Positions 44,739-53,558 of a stretch of 64,000 nt of DNA are shown here, piece after piece (position 1 is the first letter of the stretch; the number at the start of each line of letters is the position of its first letter). Source of the DNA: Cyanomargarita calcarea GSE-NOS-MK-12-04C (GTDB lineage: Bacteria; Cyanobacteriota; Cyanobacteriia; Cyanobacteriales; Nostocaceae). The position numbers and the translations under genes are program-made. The notes under the pieces were generated by a model. That model saw nothing but the letters and a program-made list of their open reading frames with translations, was not told the DNA's origin and did no database searches. Location of the stretch: contig JAHHGZ010000037.1 of NCBI GenBank assembly GCA_019359595.1, forward strand, positions 27,316 through 91,315, in the 5' to 3' direction.

Positions 44739-46136
44739 ATGAATTTAGTCTGGCAACGATTCACGTTATCTTATTTGCCGCTTAAAGAATATCTTGGTAG
44801 CAGCTACTTGCACCGTTCTCTGGTGGGGCTGTTACACTCTTGGCGGCAAACCAGTGTCTTGATGCAATCGGGAGACATAATAGCTGCGGGCTTACTCACC
44901 CTGGTTTACGGTCTTGCACCTTTTGTGTCGAGTACATTGTTGGGGTTGTTATTAGCGGCCTGTGCGGCTTTGTGGCTACTGTTAACTTTATCAGATGAAC
45001 AATCTTCTTCTGATACCCCGTCAGTCACACCGATTCACCTGCTGGTATTGGTGTTTTGGGGAACTGCTGTCTTAGCGGCTGCATTCTCACCAGTAAAAAA
45101 GGCTGCATTTAGTGACCTAGTAACATTAACGCTTTATTTACTTCTGTTTCCCGTTTGTGCGAGGGTGCTAAGAGTACCCCGTCTCCGGTCGTGGATAATT
45201 GGTGTTTACTTACACGTATCGCTCATTGTAAGTGCATACGGCATCCGGCAGTGGATAGATAAGGTGCCACCGTTGGCAACTTGGAACGATCCCACATCAA
45301 CAATGGGTTCTGGAACGCGGGCTTATAGTTATTTGGGTAATCCCAACTTATTGGCTGGGTATATCTTACCTGCTGTTATTTTCAGTTTAATGGCTGTATT
45401 TGTATGGCGAGGCCCTTTTAAAAAAGCCTTAGCACTAACTATGCTTGGTGTGAATTTTGCGTGCTTAATGTACACCTTTAGTCGTGGTGGTTGGATTGGT
45501 CTAGTAGTTTCTATTTTGGCTGTCTTGGCGTTATTACTTTATTGGTACGCTATGAGAATGCCTCCTTTTTGGCGCACTTGGTCACTACCAATTGTTGTGG
45601 GAGGTTCAGTTTTAGTATTGTTATTAGCTCTAGCTGTTGTTGAGCCGTTGCGCGATCGCGTAGCTACTATGTTTATTGGCCGTGGTGATAGCAGTAATAA
45701 TTTCCGGATTAATGTATGGACTTCTGTAATTGAGATGATTAAGCATTATCCAGTTTTTGGTATTGGTCCGGGTCATAACTCTTTCAATCAGATTTACCCC
45801 ATCTTCCAAAAGCCAAAATTTACTGCTTTGAGTGCTTACTCGATTTTACTAGAAGTCACTGTGGAAACTGGCTTGATTGGTTTAGCTGCTTTCCTCTGGT
45901 TGCTAATTGTAATTTTTAATACGGCTTTTGTGCAACTGCGACGGTTGCAGGCGATCGCAAATGTGGAAGGATTTTGGTTAATTGGGGCGATCGCTTCTTT
46001 GGCCGGTATGCTGAGTCATGGCTTTGTTGATACTGTTTGGTATCGTCCGGAGGTGAATAGCGTCTGGTGGTTAATGGTTGGTTTAATTGCCAGCTACTGG
46101 ACTCCTTTACGTCAGAACCCGTACAAAAGAAATTAA
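44739..46136 (+). CDS. ictB: IctB-type membrane protein (O-antigen ligase superfamily)
   Basis: 465 residues, about eleven hydrophobic segments. It carries the Wzy_C-type signature SSNNFRINVWTSVIEMIKHYPVFG, followed by GIGPGHNSFNQIYP and YSILLEVTVETGL. The N-terminal SYLHRSLVG and LRSWIIGVY regions match cyanobacterial IctB. IctB was named for a role in inorganic carbon accumulation, but it is now doubted to be a bicarbonate transporter itself. By superfamily it may act on a lipid-linked or glycan substrate. A hairpin with a T-rich end follows at 46246-46276. It has no polysaccharide genes beside it, unlike the Wzy-like protein at 15885. Confidence 0.88.
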   Translation: MNLVWQRFTLSYLPLKEYLGSSYLHRSLVGLLHSWRQTSVLMQSGDIIAAGLLTLVYGLAPFVSSTLLGLLLAACAALWLLLTLSDEQSSSDTPSVTPIHLLVLVFWGTAVLAAAFSPVKKAAFSDLVTLTLYLLLFPVCARVLRVPRLRSWIIGVYLHVSLIVSAYGIRQWIDKVPPLATWNDPTSTMGSGTRAYSYLGNPNLLAGYILPAVIFSLMAVFVWRGPFKKALALTMLGVNFACLMYTFSRGGWIGLVVSILAVLALLLYWYAMRMPPFWRTWSLPIVVGGSVLVLLLALAVVEPLRDRVATMFIGRGDSSNNFRINVWTSVIEMIKHYPVFGIGPGHNSFNQIYPIFQKPKFTALSAYSILLEVTVETGLIGLAAFLWLLIVIFNTAFVQLRRLQAIANVEGFWLIGAIASLAGMLSHGFVDTVWYRPEVNSVWWLMVGLIASYWTPLRQNPYKRN

Positions 46137-46245
46137 TTTACCCTAGATTTTGCCTTCCTAACAGATTTTGGACTGGAGTTTGCAGGAAGAAGGGCAGAAT
46201 CCGATGTAGCCCAACAAAAAAGAAAAAAATTGCTGAATTAATCAA

Positions 46246-46276
46246 AAAAGCCTTGGGAAAAATTCCTAAGGCTTTT
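46246..46276 (+). terminator. Rho-independent-like terminator after ictB
   Basis: AAAAGCCTTGGGAA pairs with TTCCTAAGGCTTTT (one G-T pair) around a three-base loop, followed by ATTTTTATG. The position, 110 bases past the stop of ictB, suits a terminator. Confidence 0.75.
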
Positions 46277-46339
46277 ATTTTTATGCACGAGATTGTATTG
46301 GATTAGGTATGGTATTTTTGCCAATTCCCCATTTCCCTA

Positions 46340-46633
46340 TTATTCTCTGTAGGTGGTAGTACCAGCCGTATTTGGATCGCGATAACGGGTTGATTCTTCG
46401 TTGCGCTTTTTACCAGCCAAACCAGCTAGACCTATCAAACCAAGTAATCCCAACCAACCCCAATCAAAACCTCTGTTCTCGTAAGTTCTGGTTTCGTATG
46501 TAGCGTTAGGAGCGGTGGTAGTTGTAACTGTGGGTTCATTAACTTGTGCTTGTGCGGGTAGAGTTACAGGTAATGTTGCTGCACTCAGTGCGATAACGCT
46601 AGCGCCAAGCACTTTGGTTAAGTTACGTTTCAT
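46340..46633 (-). CDS. WGxxGxxG-family small secreted/anchored protein
   Basis: 97 residues. Signal peptide MKRNLTKVLGASVIALSAA ending near AQA, a Thr-rich spacer, then the tag-like segment FDWGWLGLLGLIGLAGLAG followed by KKRNEES. This is the hydrophobic WGxxGxxG segment plus basic stop known from putative C-terminal sorting signals. Here about 20 hydrophilic residues follow it, as in cyanobacterial members. The protein is probably membrane-anchored with a short outer part. The processing enzyme is not known to me. It could be handled by the rhomboids or the exosortase in this window, but nothing in the sequence proves that. ATG 46633; GAGGAA in the leader (reading the minus strand) may serve as ribosome binding site. 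Confidence 0.8.
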   Translation of the reverse strand: MKRNLTKVLGASVIALSAATLPVTLPAQAQVNEPTVTTTTAPNATYETRTYENRGFDWGWLGLLGLIGLAGLAGKKRNEESTRYRDPNTAGTTTYRE

Positions 46634-47052
46634 AGTTTTAAGTTCCTCATCCCTTCCTTATTGTTCGCAACTTTATCAAATCTAAACATGAGTAGAATCA
46701 CTCTAAGGCTATAGACTAGAAGCTTTGTTAGTTCTCCTCAAGATAGACTTTGTGACAGTAAGCAAAATGTCCTGTCTTGAATAATAGGGAGTAGCGAGTG
46801 GGGGAAGAACAATTTTCATCATGAGGTTTGCCTTGAAAATAAGGGTTAATAGCTAGGAGAAGGGGGATTTTCACCTTTGAAGTTATGCCCAAACAGCTAT
46901 GGCTGTCCGTCTTGACAATATGATTACTGGCAAGATTTTTTTGGACATTTGCTCAAACTGTCTTAATTCGATAACTATTTGGGGAATATTAAATTTAGTT
47001 TGATATGTAGCAGGTGTTTCACCCCGTCTGTCCCCCCTCTCTCGAATTACCG
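46634..47052. other. Divergent intergenic region, no gene seen
   Basis: 419 bases between the WGxxGxxG gene and the acyltransferase gene, which point away from each other. It should contain both promoters. I see no repeat family, no open frame of note and no clear operator. Confidence 0.5.
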
Positions 47053-47997
47053 ATGAACTCCACCTTAGAGAATCAGCAACGTGACCTACAAGAATTTATT
47101 CTGCCACCACTAACGCAACAAACCATTGAGCGAGCAAAACAGGGTGTTGCCTCCGCACGCGATCGCCACATTAATAAGACTATTCAAGAAGCGTTATGCA
47201 GAGCAGAAGCTATCGCAAGCGGTAGTTCGGAACAGAAAATCAGTGGTGAATTTCGACGCACATTTTTGCGAACTGCAATTCACAGTCTTTTTCGGGTGAA
47301 AGTTGAGTTTCCAGAACGTCTTCCGACTACACCTTCGCTAATTACCGCCAACCATCTAAACCACATTGACCCATTTCTGCTATTTTCAGAGTTACCTGCC
47401 CATCCCTTCTGCCAGATTATGGGTGATGCGCGATCGCTTTACAATCAATGGTGGAAGCGCCAATTCTTGCGTATAGGTAAGGGTGTTATTCCTCTAGAAC
47501 GTATTTGGAAGGAAGAAATGGCTGTAGTTGAGGGTGCGAAAGCTGGACGGGAAGATTTGGCACCTTTAGCTGCTGCGATTGCAGAATACGTTCCTAAGGG
47601 TAATTCTATCGAAGCTATGCGCCGCTTAGACCGGATTGTCCAAGCGACTTTTGCCCGTGGGGAAGGAATTATGCTGTTTCCAGAAGGCAGACTTGGGAAT
47701 GTTGAAGGTGAGTTGCTCCCTCTAAAACGTGGTGCGGCAATTTATGCTTTACGTTCTGGGGTTCCGATTGTACCTATAGCGCTCATCGGCACGCAAGATT
47801 TGTATTTGGGTAAGGAGTTAACTCTACGTGTTGGTGAACCGTTAGTTTTTCCACAATCCAATAGACCAAAACCGTTTGAAGTACAAGCGGTTTTGAATGA
47901 ATTACAGGGAGCGTTAACGGCTCTTCTACCAAAAGATTATTGCGAACCGACAGGACTAAAACCCTTGCGTCATTTCCTGAATAATCTATTTTTGTAA
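47053..47997 (+). CDS. PlsC-like 1-acylglycerol-3-phosphate O-acyltransferase
   Basis: About 314 residues from ATG 47053; a GTG at 47014 would add 13 without support. The acyltransferase motifs are in order: HX4D in ANHLNHIDPF, the FPEGRLGN motif for phosphate binding, and VPIVPIALIGT. The block between motifs I and III is longer than in minimal PlsC because of an insert near MAVVEGAKAGREDLAP. The N-terminal 80 residues are hydrophilic and helical. The reaction is acylation of lysophosphatidate or a related acceptor at the inner membrane. No lipid genes lie beside it. Exact acceptor not certain. Confidence 0.87.
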   Translation: MNSTLENQQRDLQEFILPPLTQQTIERAKQGVASARDRHINKTIQEALCRAEAIASGSSEQKISGEFRRTFLRTAIHSLFRVKVEFPERLPTTPSLITANHLNHIDPFLLFSELPAHPFCQIMGDARSLYNQWWKRQFLRIGKGVIPLERIWKEEMAVVEGAKAGREDLAPLAAAIAEYVPKGNSIEAMRRLDRIVQATFARGEGIMLFPEGRLGNVEGELLPLKRGAAIYALRSGVPIVPIALIGTQDLYLGKELTLRVGEPLVFPQSNRPKPFEVQAVLNELQGALTALLPKDYCEPTGLKPLRHFLNNLFL

Positions 47998-48134
47998 TAT
48001 GTAGAGACTTTATATAGCAGATTCTTGTAAATAAAGTACACATAAGACATAAAAACCGCAGATATAGACGCAGATCGGCTTTTTGCAGGGTACGCAGATA
48101 AAAAGTCTAACTTACTCAAATGCTAAACGCTTTA

Positions 48135-48250
48135 TATAGCGGTTCCCATCCGAATGAGGTATAAGTTTATCAGCGTCCATCTGCGTCCTAGCCTCCAAGA
48201 AGGCGGTTTTAAACTTTTACATATACCTCATGAAAACGAGAGCCGCTATA
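48135..48250. repeat. MITE-like element with about 29-bp imperfect terminal inverted repeats
   Basis: TATAGCGG...ATGAGGTATA at 48135-48163 and its inverted partner TATACCTCAT...CCGCTATA at 48222-48250. The 116-base element contains a TCAGCGTCCATCTGCGTCC stretch. It lies between convergent acyltransferase and DUF6671 genes. Bases 48000-48134 before it hold further degenerate CGCAGAT-type repeats. Confidence 0.65.
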
Positions 48251-48270
48251 ACAAGTTGCAGTTTTTTCTA

Positions 48271-49134
48271 TTAAGGATTGCAATACATACATTGGGCTGG
48301 ATCTGCAAATTCTCTTTCATCTGGAAATAATTTCTCTTGACTAAAACTGCATTTTTTGCATTGATAAATTACGGTAAGAGTTAGGGAAGTCGGAAGATAG
48401 CATCCACCACAGGGTAATCCTTTGCTCCGCTGAGTAATTTCAAACCCAGGTGTTGAGCAATTTGGGCATTGGCTGTTAATTTTGCTGACTAAATCACGGG
48501 TGGCTTTTGCGATATTTACCATGCGTGTTGGGTTATAATGCGCCCGCATATCTGTCTCGATATGTGCTTTGCCATCTAGGGAATTTTTCAAGACAAAATT
48601 AACGGCTTCTTGTAATTTTTCTTCTGTTGTAATTCCCTTAATTATCTCATTCCTATTTTTCGGTAATTCCTGAAACGTCACAATTAAACCATGTTCGGGA
48701 AAGCCAATTTGTTGAGCAAATTTATATGCCTGTTCCAGACTCTCTACAACTACATGATTGTGGTTGGTATCGCTGGAAAATTCCTCACCAATTATTTCTA
48801 AATTATTCTCTTTATCTAAGAAAACTACAACTTCGCGATTGCAGGATATATAAGGAATGCTGGGATGGGGACCGAAACTACCTTCGCTAGCGATCGCTAA
48901 TTTTTCACCTGTTACTAAAAGTGCTTTTTGTGCCTTCAATTTCGCTGCTTCAATTTGATTGCCGGGACGTTTAATTTCTCTAGTAAATGTCCCGAAAACA
49001 TCTGTATTCAAATTAGCAGGAACTATTATTTTGATACCTAATTCCGGCTCAAAAATAGGGGAAATCACCCTTTCTTTTTGATGCATGGTGGCTAGCACGG
49101 CTATTCGATTGGTAAAGAATGACTGGTTTCCCAT
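48271..49134 (-). CDS. DUF6671-like protein with C-terminal zinc ribbons
   Basis: 287 residues. The N-terminal domain has VLATMHQKERVISP, VPANLNTDVFGTFTREI and ASEGSFGPHPSIPY, which I recognise as the DUF6671 family. The C-terminal 80 residues carry Cys pairs CPNC, CGGC, CKKC and CMYC, enough for two zinc ribbons. No signal peptide or membrane segment. Function unknown; Zn ribbons suggest nucleic acid or protein contact. It stands between two repeat-filled gaps. The ATG at 49134 fits the conserved start; a second ATG 16 codons in would cut into the conserved strand. Confidence 0.7.
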   Translation of the reverse strand: MGNQSFFTNRIAVLATMHQKERVISPIFEPELGIKIIVPANLNTDVFGTFTREIKRPGNQIEAAKLKAQKALLVTGEKLAIASEGSFGPHPSIPYISCNREVVVFLDKENNLEIIGEEFSSDTNHNHVVVESLEQAYKFAQQIGFPEHGLIVTFQELPKNRNEIIKGITTEEKLQEAVNFVLKNSLDGKAHIETDMRAHYNPTRMVNIAKATRDLVSKINSQCPNCSTPGFEITQRSKGLPCGGCYLPTSLTLTVIYQCKKCSFSQEKLFPDEREFADPAQCMYCNP

Positions 49135-49157
49135 TGTTTACCTCTTGATTTAAAAGT

Positions 49158-49219
49158 AATGATTTATGAGTTAAGAGTGAGAAAATTTTCTTATTAACTC
49201 CTAAATCCTAACTCTTACA
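49158..49219. repeat. Degenerate heptamer repeats (GAGTTAAGA / CTAACTC)
   Basis: TTATGAGTTAAGAGTGAG units on the left and TTAACTCCTAAATCCTAACTCTTAC on the right can fold back on each other. The tract lies between DUF6671 and map. Confidence 0.6.
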
Positions 49220-49234
49220 ATTGCATCTCAAAAA

Positions 49235-50059
49235 TTAAGCAAGCGTTAAGATTTCTACGCCTTCCTCTGTGACAGCAACCGTATGTTCAAACTGAGCAGA
49301 GAGTTTTTTGTCTTTCGTAACCACAGTCCAACCATCCGCTAGAAACTTAAGATCGTAAGTTCCTTCGTTTAGCATCGGTTCAACCGTGAAAACCATTCCT
49401 GGACGCAACTTCAACCCATGACCTCGTTTGCCATAATGAGGGACTTGAGGCTCTGTGTGAAACTGCCTGCCAACACCATGGCCAACCATATCTCGAACCA
49501 CTGACAATCCATTTTCCTCAGCATATTCCTGAATTGCAGCACCAATATCTCCAATTCTTGCACCAGGCTTGATTTCAGCAATCCCTCGCATCATCGACTC
49601 TTGAGTGACCTCAACTAGTTTTCGGGCTGCTGCTGAGGGATTACCAACCAGAAACGTTTTAGACGTGTCACCGTGATAGCCGTTCAGGATTGGAGTTACA
49701 TCAATATTAATAATATCTCCATCTTTGAGAATTTGTTTAGAGTTGGGAATTCCGTGACAAACTACTTCATTGACACTGGTGCAAATAGAACCCGTGAAAG
49801 GGGGATGACCGGGAGGTGCGTAGCCTAGTGTGGCACTGACGGCACCATTGGCTTGCATCCAACGCGCAGCCTCGTCGTTTAAGGTTTGCGTACTCACTCC
49901 GGGTTGCACCATTGATTCAAGATGATTGAGTAGACTTGCTGCGAGTCGTCCAACCTGGCGCATCTTGTCTAGCTCCCTGACTGAGAGCAAAACAAGCCCC
50001 TGATTAATTGACGGTTGCACGAGATTGACCGCGATCGAAAGCAAATTTTGATGGTTCAT
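49235..50059 (-). CDS. map: Methionine aminopeptidase, type I
   Basis: 274 residues. Removes the initiator Met from new proteins. The five metal ligands are visible: Asp in INIDVTPIL, Asp in GYHGDTSKTF, His in GRQFHTEP, Glu in FTVEPML, and Glu in AQFEHTVAV. The catalytic His is in VCHGIPNSK and the GHGVG motif is present. Single-domain with a short N-terminal extension (about 25 residues before ELDKMRQVGRLAA). Cyanobacteria often have several map genes; this one has no ribosomal-protein neighbours. Cytosolic. Confidence 0.94.
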   Translation of the reverse strand: MNHQNLLSIAVNLVQPSINQGLVLLSVRELDKMRQVGRLAASLLNHLESMVQPGVSTQTLNDEAARWMQANGAVSATLGYAPPGHPPFTGSICTSVNEVVCHGIPNSKQILKDGDIINIDVTPILNGYHGDTSKTFLVGNPSAAARKLVEVTQESMMRGIAEIKPGARIGDIGAAIQEYAEENGLSVVRDMVGHGVGRQFHTEPQVPHYGKRGHGLKLRPGMVFTVEPMLNEGTYDLKFLADGWTVVTKDKKLSAQFEHTVAVTEEGVEILTLA

Positions 50060-50176
50060 ATCTAAAAATATCTGCCACTATTGCTACGCCATGCTAGCAC
50101 AGCTTAGTCTAGCACAACACAGATTAACCTGTTGCTTGTATGCTAGGTATAAGAAAAAGTGAAAGTAAAACTTGGT

Positions 50177-50383
50177 ATGGGCGGTAAAACAGACTTAGAT
50201 AGAGTGGTTGCTTACATTCCTTCCGAGTGGAAAAAAGAACTGGAAGAATGGGCAGAAGCAGATGAACGGTCTGTCTCTTGGGTAGTTGCAAAATTAATTG
50301 ATAAGGCTCTGCAAGAACGTCGAAACCAGCAAAGTTCTTCAAAAGTAGTGAATATGGGTGAAACCAATGTTCTTGTCGAGTAA
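50177..50383 (+). CDS. Small ribbon-helix-helix-like protein
   Basis: 68 residues from ATG 50177 (MGGKTDLDRVVAYIP); a GTG at 50159 would add six. The pattern VVAYIPSEWKKELEEWAEADERSVSWVVAKLIDKAL is strand, helix, turn, helix as in CopG/Arc-type DNA-binding proteins. Such proteins dimerise and repress their own or neighbouring genes. No toxin gene lies next to it, so it is not clearly an antitoxin. Downstream 50384-50661 has no gene, only AT-rich sequence and a short (TCCAAAC)n tract at 50639-50668. Confidence 0.65.
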   Translation: MGGKTDLDRVVAYIPSEWKKELEEWAEADERSVSWVVAKLIDKALQERRNQQSSSKVVNMGETNVLVE

Positions 50384-50661
50384 CCCTCTCTCAATATAAC
50401 TGTCCAAAAATCTGCAAGGCTGAATATTTATAACTTTGATAGCAATTAGCCAGGAATGTTCTCAGAACTATCGAGAACGAGAATAATAGGAATTGAAGCC
50501 GTTTCTATCAGGAATGCCTGAGAAACATTAAACTGCTCATATCAAGATTGACCTGTCGATTTCGACAGCATTACAGGGGTTTGAGTTTGGATAGACCATC
50601 TGTAGAAACTTTACATATAACGTCTTTACCGCTGTAATTCCAAACTCCAAACTCCAAACTC

Positions 50662-51243
50662 CTAACTTTGTTCTTGGGGTTGTGACATTTGTGCAGTCAA
50701 CTTTTCTTTATCTTGCCTGCGTTTTTTAGCGTAAAGTTGAATGGTAACTGCCATCAAAATAATTGACGCGACAACAACCCAAGCTGTGATGTCCGTAGGT
50801 AGATTATCCTTGAACACAGCTAGTAAGACAATTACCAGCAACAAGACAGTAGGTGCTTCATTCAATGCACGTAACTGTTGACTACCCCACTTACATTCAT
50901 CTGCTGCGAGTTGCTTCATTATGCGTTTGCAGTAATGATGATAGCCAAGTAGGAGGACGACAAATCCTAATTTGACGTGCAGCCAACTTTGTTTTAGTAA
51001 TTCTGGCTCAGTAACTAATAAACCGATCGCCATTGCTACAGTTAACAACATCGCTGGTGTTGTAATGATGTCGTAGAGGCGTTTTTCCATAATTTGATAC
51101 TGATTTTTCAGTATCGTTCTTGCGGGTTCTGGTTCTTGGTTGGCTTCAACATGATAAATAAAAAGCCGTGCTAGGTAAAATAACCCAGCAAACCAAGCTA
51201 CAACACCAATTATATGAAATGCTTTAAACCAGGAATAAGTCAT
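50662..51243 (-). CDS. hemJ: HemJ-type protoporphyrinogen IX oxidase
   Basis: 193 residues, four to five membrane segments. Conserved His and Arg residues appear in FHIIGVVAWFAGLFYLARLF and YHVEANQE; a Lys and His stand in SWLHVKLGFVVLLLGYHHY. HemJ oxidises protoporphyrinogen IX to protoporphyrin IX and is the usual form in cyanobacteria, feeding heme and chlorophyll synthesis. The C-terminus ends in a basic and Gln-rich tail (KKRRQDKEKL). The alpha/beta hydrolase gene lies 135 bases upstream on the same strand. No other porphyrin genes are in view. Confidence 0.88.
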   Translation of the reverse strand: MTYSWFKAFHIIGVVAWFAGLFYLARLFIYHVEANQEPEPARTILKNQYQIMEKRLYDIITTPAMLLTVAMAIGLLVTEPELLKQSWLHVKLGFVVLLLGYHHYCKRIMKQLAADECKWGSQQLRALNEAPTVLLLVIVLLAVFKDNLPTDITAWVVVASIILMAVTIQLYAKKRRQDKEKLTAQMSQPQEQS

Positions 51244-51378
51244 AAATCCTAACCTTGAGTCCTGTGTCCTGTAGCTTGCTTCCCCGTTGACGCAGCCCCT
51301 CTTTTGCTAGGGGTATCCTGTGTCCTGAGTGCCTGCATATTCTTTTCTAGGATATCCTTTTTTGCGAAAAGTCTATTT

Positions 51379-52230
51379 TCACTTAGCTGCGGCACGACGG
51401 ACGAAGGGCAATAGGTCTTGCAAAATAGTCTCGTGGTAATGTTCTTGGGGATAATGCCCAACATTGTTAAGTTTAATTAATTCTGCATCTGGTACGGAAG
51501 AAACAAAATTTTGTGCCATATCTATTGGTAGCCAGGGGTCAATAACTCCCCAAGAAAGTAAAATTGGTTGTTGCCATTCTTTGAAGCCAGACTCAATTTC
51601 TGTCATTGCTGCTGGGAGTTCCATATTCCGGATTGTTGCTAACAAACTTCGTCCGGGAGCAGAACTTTTTAAATATGGTTTGCGATAAATATCTAAATCT
51701 GTATCTTCTATCCGGTAACGACTACCACCTTCTAGCGTACGGTCAACTAGTAAGGGGTCTTGGGTCATCATTTCCCCGGCTAAAGGTAGACCCATTTGTT
51801 TAATTTTCCAGGGTATTTTGGCATTACTGGAAATTGGTGTGTTCAGAATGACTAAATTGGCAATTTGTTCTGGGTGACGTAAGGCGTATTGCAGCCCGAC
51901 TGAGCCTAAAAAACCTTGAACAACTAGGGAAAATCTTTCTAGTTCTAATGCTTTAATAAAGCCTTCTAATGCTGTAATAAAAGCCAATGGGGTGTAAGCG
52001 AAATCTCTTTTTTCGGGTTTCGAGGAAAAGCCATAACCAATCCAATCGGGGGCGATCGCTCTTGTTCCTTGTTGTGCTAATGCTGGCATGATATTGCGCC
52101 AACTGTAACTTTGCGACACTATTCCATGTAGCAATACAACAGGCAGTAAATCAGTCCTGCCAATTGGTTCGGCTTCTCGGTAAAACCATTCTAGTGAATC
52201 TACTTTTATTTTATGTTCTGTTATTGACAT
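51379..52230 (-). CDS. Alpha/beta-hydrolase-fold protein with unusual nucleophile elbow
   Basis: 283 residues. Oxyanion region VVLLHGIVSQSYSW, APDWIGYGFSSKPE, acid Asp in LLSWGVIDPWLP, and the base His in LNNVGHYPQE are all present. At the nucleophile elbow the usual G-x-S-x-G is VVQGFLGSVG: aligned on the following ALRHPEQI helix, the Ser position is filled by Gly or Phe. Activity may therefore be lost or use another residue; the nearby Ser of LGSVG is a possible alternative. Resembles the haloalkane-dehalogenase/epoxide-hydrolase branch. Same strand as the hemJ gene. Substrate unknown. Confidence 0.8.
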   Translation of the reverse strand: MSITEHKIKVDSLEWFYREAEPIGRTDLLPVVLLHGIVSQSYSWRNIMPALAQQGTRAIAPDWIGYGFSSKPEKRDFAYTPLAFITALEGFIKALELERFSLVVQGFLGSVGLQYALRHPEQIANLVILNTPISSNAKIPWKIKQMGLPLAGEMMTQDPLLVDRTLEGGSRYRIEDTDLDIYRKPYLKSSAPGRSLLATIRNMELPAAMTEIESGFKEWQQPILLSWGVIDPWLPIDMAQNFVSSVPDAELIKLNNVGHYPQEHYHETILQDLLPFVRRAAAK

Positions 52231-52308
52231 CGGAATTAAAAGGCTCGCGCAAAAGCGCAGAGACGCAAAGATGAAAAGATTGTGTCCCCATCGCTGAGTA
52301 AGCGTAGG

Positions 52309-53415
52309 TTACTCTGTAGTTTGGGGGTCATTAGAAATAATCATCTCACGAATTTTGCAAGCTGTTGCTGGTGCGAGTAAAACCCCGTTGCGATAGTGTC
52401 CGGTGGCGAGGAGAATGTTATTAAATCCGGAGAGTTTTTCAATTATTGGTGCGGGTCGTCCTTCGGGACGGGGACGCAATCCAGTCCAGGTAAGGAGAAT
52501 TGTGGCTTTTGCTAATTCTGGACAGAAGCCGATCGCTTGTTGTTTGACGGATTCTAATAGTTCTTCGTCTGGTGGTATTTCGTCGCTATTTTCCGGAAAT
52601 TCTACTGTTGCACCCACCCAGTAATCTCCATTGCCGATTGGGACTATATGGACATCGTTACCTGTAATTACTGGCTGGAAGTTCGGATTTCCTAAAGAAT
52701 GCCCTAAGCTTAGTTGCAATGCTTGTCCTAGCACCGGCCGGATATCAACCTTTTGATTTAATTGTGCGGTTAGTGGTGAGGAACCCAATCCAGCGGAGAT
52801 GATAAACCAATCTGCTGTGATTTTGCCGTATGTCGTTTCAATTGAGGAATCCCACTCCCTTTTGGGAGCTTGGGTCATTCCCAAAACTTCAACACCAAAT
52901 TTGAAGGTAACACCGTTGTGCTGCGATGCTTCAACTAAAGCCAAAGTTAATGCCGTGGGATCGAGTTGGCGGTCTTGAGGTGAATAGACAGCACCAATAA
53001 TTTTGGGGTCATCTACCTGCGGGCAGATTTTCTGTAGTTTTGCTTTATCCCAAATTTCCAATTGCCAACCTTGAGAGTGGCGAATTTCTTGCAGCTTTTG
53101 CCAACCGTCTAAATCTTCTCCTTCTGGGCAAAGGCTGAGAATTCCTTGGCGGTTGAAGGGAATGTTACGATTTGTGATGGCTTCAAGCTCTGGAATCAAA
53201 CTTTCGTAGCGTTGGATGCTCGTTGAACGCAGTCGCCAAGCATTGCCTTTGATTTTGTGACTGATGATGCCCATTAAAACGCCTAGCGCGGCTCCTGTGG
53301 AGGCTTGTGCAGGTGGTTGTTTGTCGAGGACTGTGATTGTGACTCCCTTGACTTGGCTGAGTTCGTAGGCGATCGCTGCCCCAACTATGCCACAACCGAT
53401 AATAACTACATTCAT
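52309..53415 (-). CDS. ThiO-like FAD-dependent amino acid oxidase
   Basis: 368 residues, DAO family. The FAD-binding GxGxxG is in VIIGCGIVGAAIAYEL; the C-terminal FAD contact is TGHYRNGVLLAPATA. The WTGLRPRPEGRPAPII segment is typical of glycine oxidase ThiO, which makes dehydroglycine for the thiazole of thiamine. No thiG or thiS gene lies beside it, so ThiO is the best but not the only reading; a general D-amino acid oxidase is possible. ATG 53415, with a heptamer-type repeat tract right upstream that includes CTGGAGTTAGG. Confidence 0.8.
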   Translation of the reverse strand: MNVVIIGCGIVGAAIAYELSQVKGVTITVLDKQPPAQASTGAALGVLMGIISHKIKGNAWRLRSTSIQRYESLIPELEAITNRNIPFNRQGILSLCPEGEDLDGWQKLQEIRHSQGWQLEIWDKAKLQKICPQVDDPKIIGAVYSPQDRQLDPTALTLALVEASQHNGVTFKFGVEVLGMTQAPKREWDSSIETTYGKITADWFIISAGLGSSPLTAQLNQKVDIRPVLGQALQLSLGHSLGNPNFQPVITGNDVHIVPIGNGDYWVGATVEFPENSDEIPPDEELLESVKQQAIGFCPELAKATILLTWTGLRPRPEGRPAPIIEKLSGFNNILLATGHYRNGVLLAPATACKIREMIISNDPQTTE

Positions 53416-53556
53416 CTTTCTTCTGGAGTTAGGAATTAGGAGTTAGAAGTTAGAAGTTGGAAATTGAGAGTAGGGAGTTGCAAGTTGTTAACTCTTAACT
53501 CCTCAGCCCTCACTCCTCACTCTTAACTCATAACTCATAATTCCTTACTCTTTAAG
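53416..53556. repeat. Long degenerate heptamer repeat tract
   Basis: GGAGTTAGGAATTAGGAGTTAG units on the left, then TTAACTCTTAACTCCTC, ACTCATAACTCATAA units on the right. The two halves are roughly inverted and could form a long imperfect stem. The tract separates psbQ from the ThiO-like gene. Confidence 0.85.
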
Positions 53557-53558
53557 TA

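Noticed and set aside
46067..46306. Plus-strand frame overlapping the end of ictB
   Set aside because: Mostly antisense-free shadow of ictB plus its terminator; no independent start signal.
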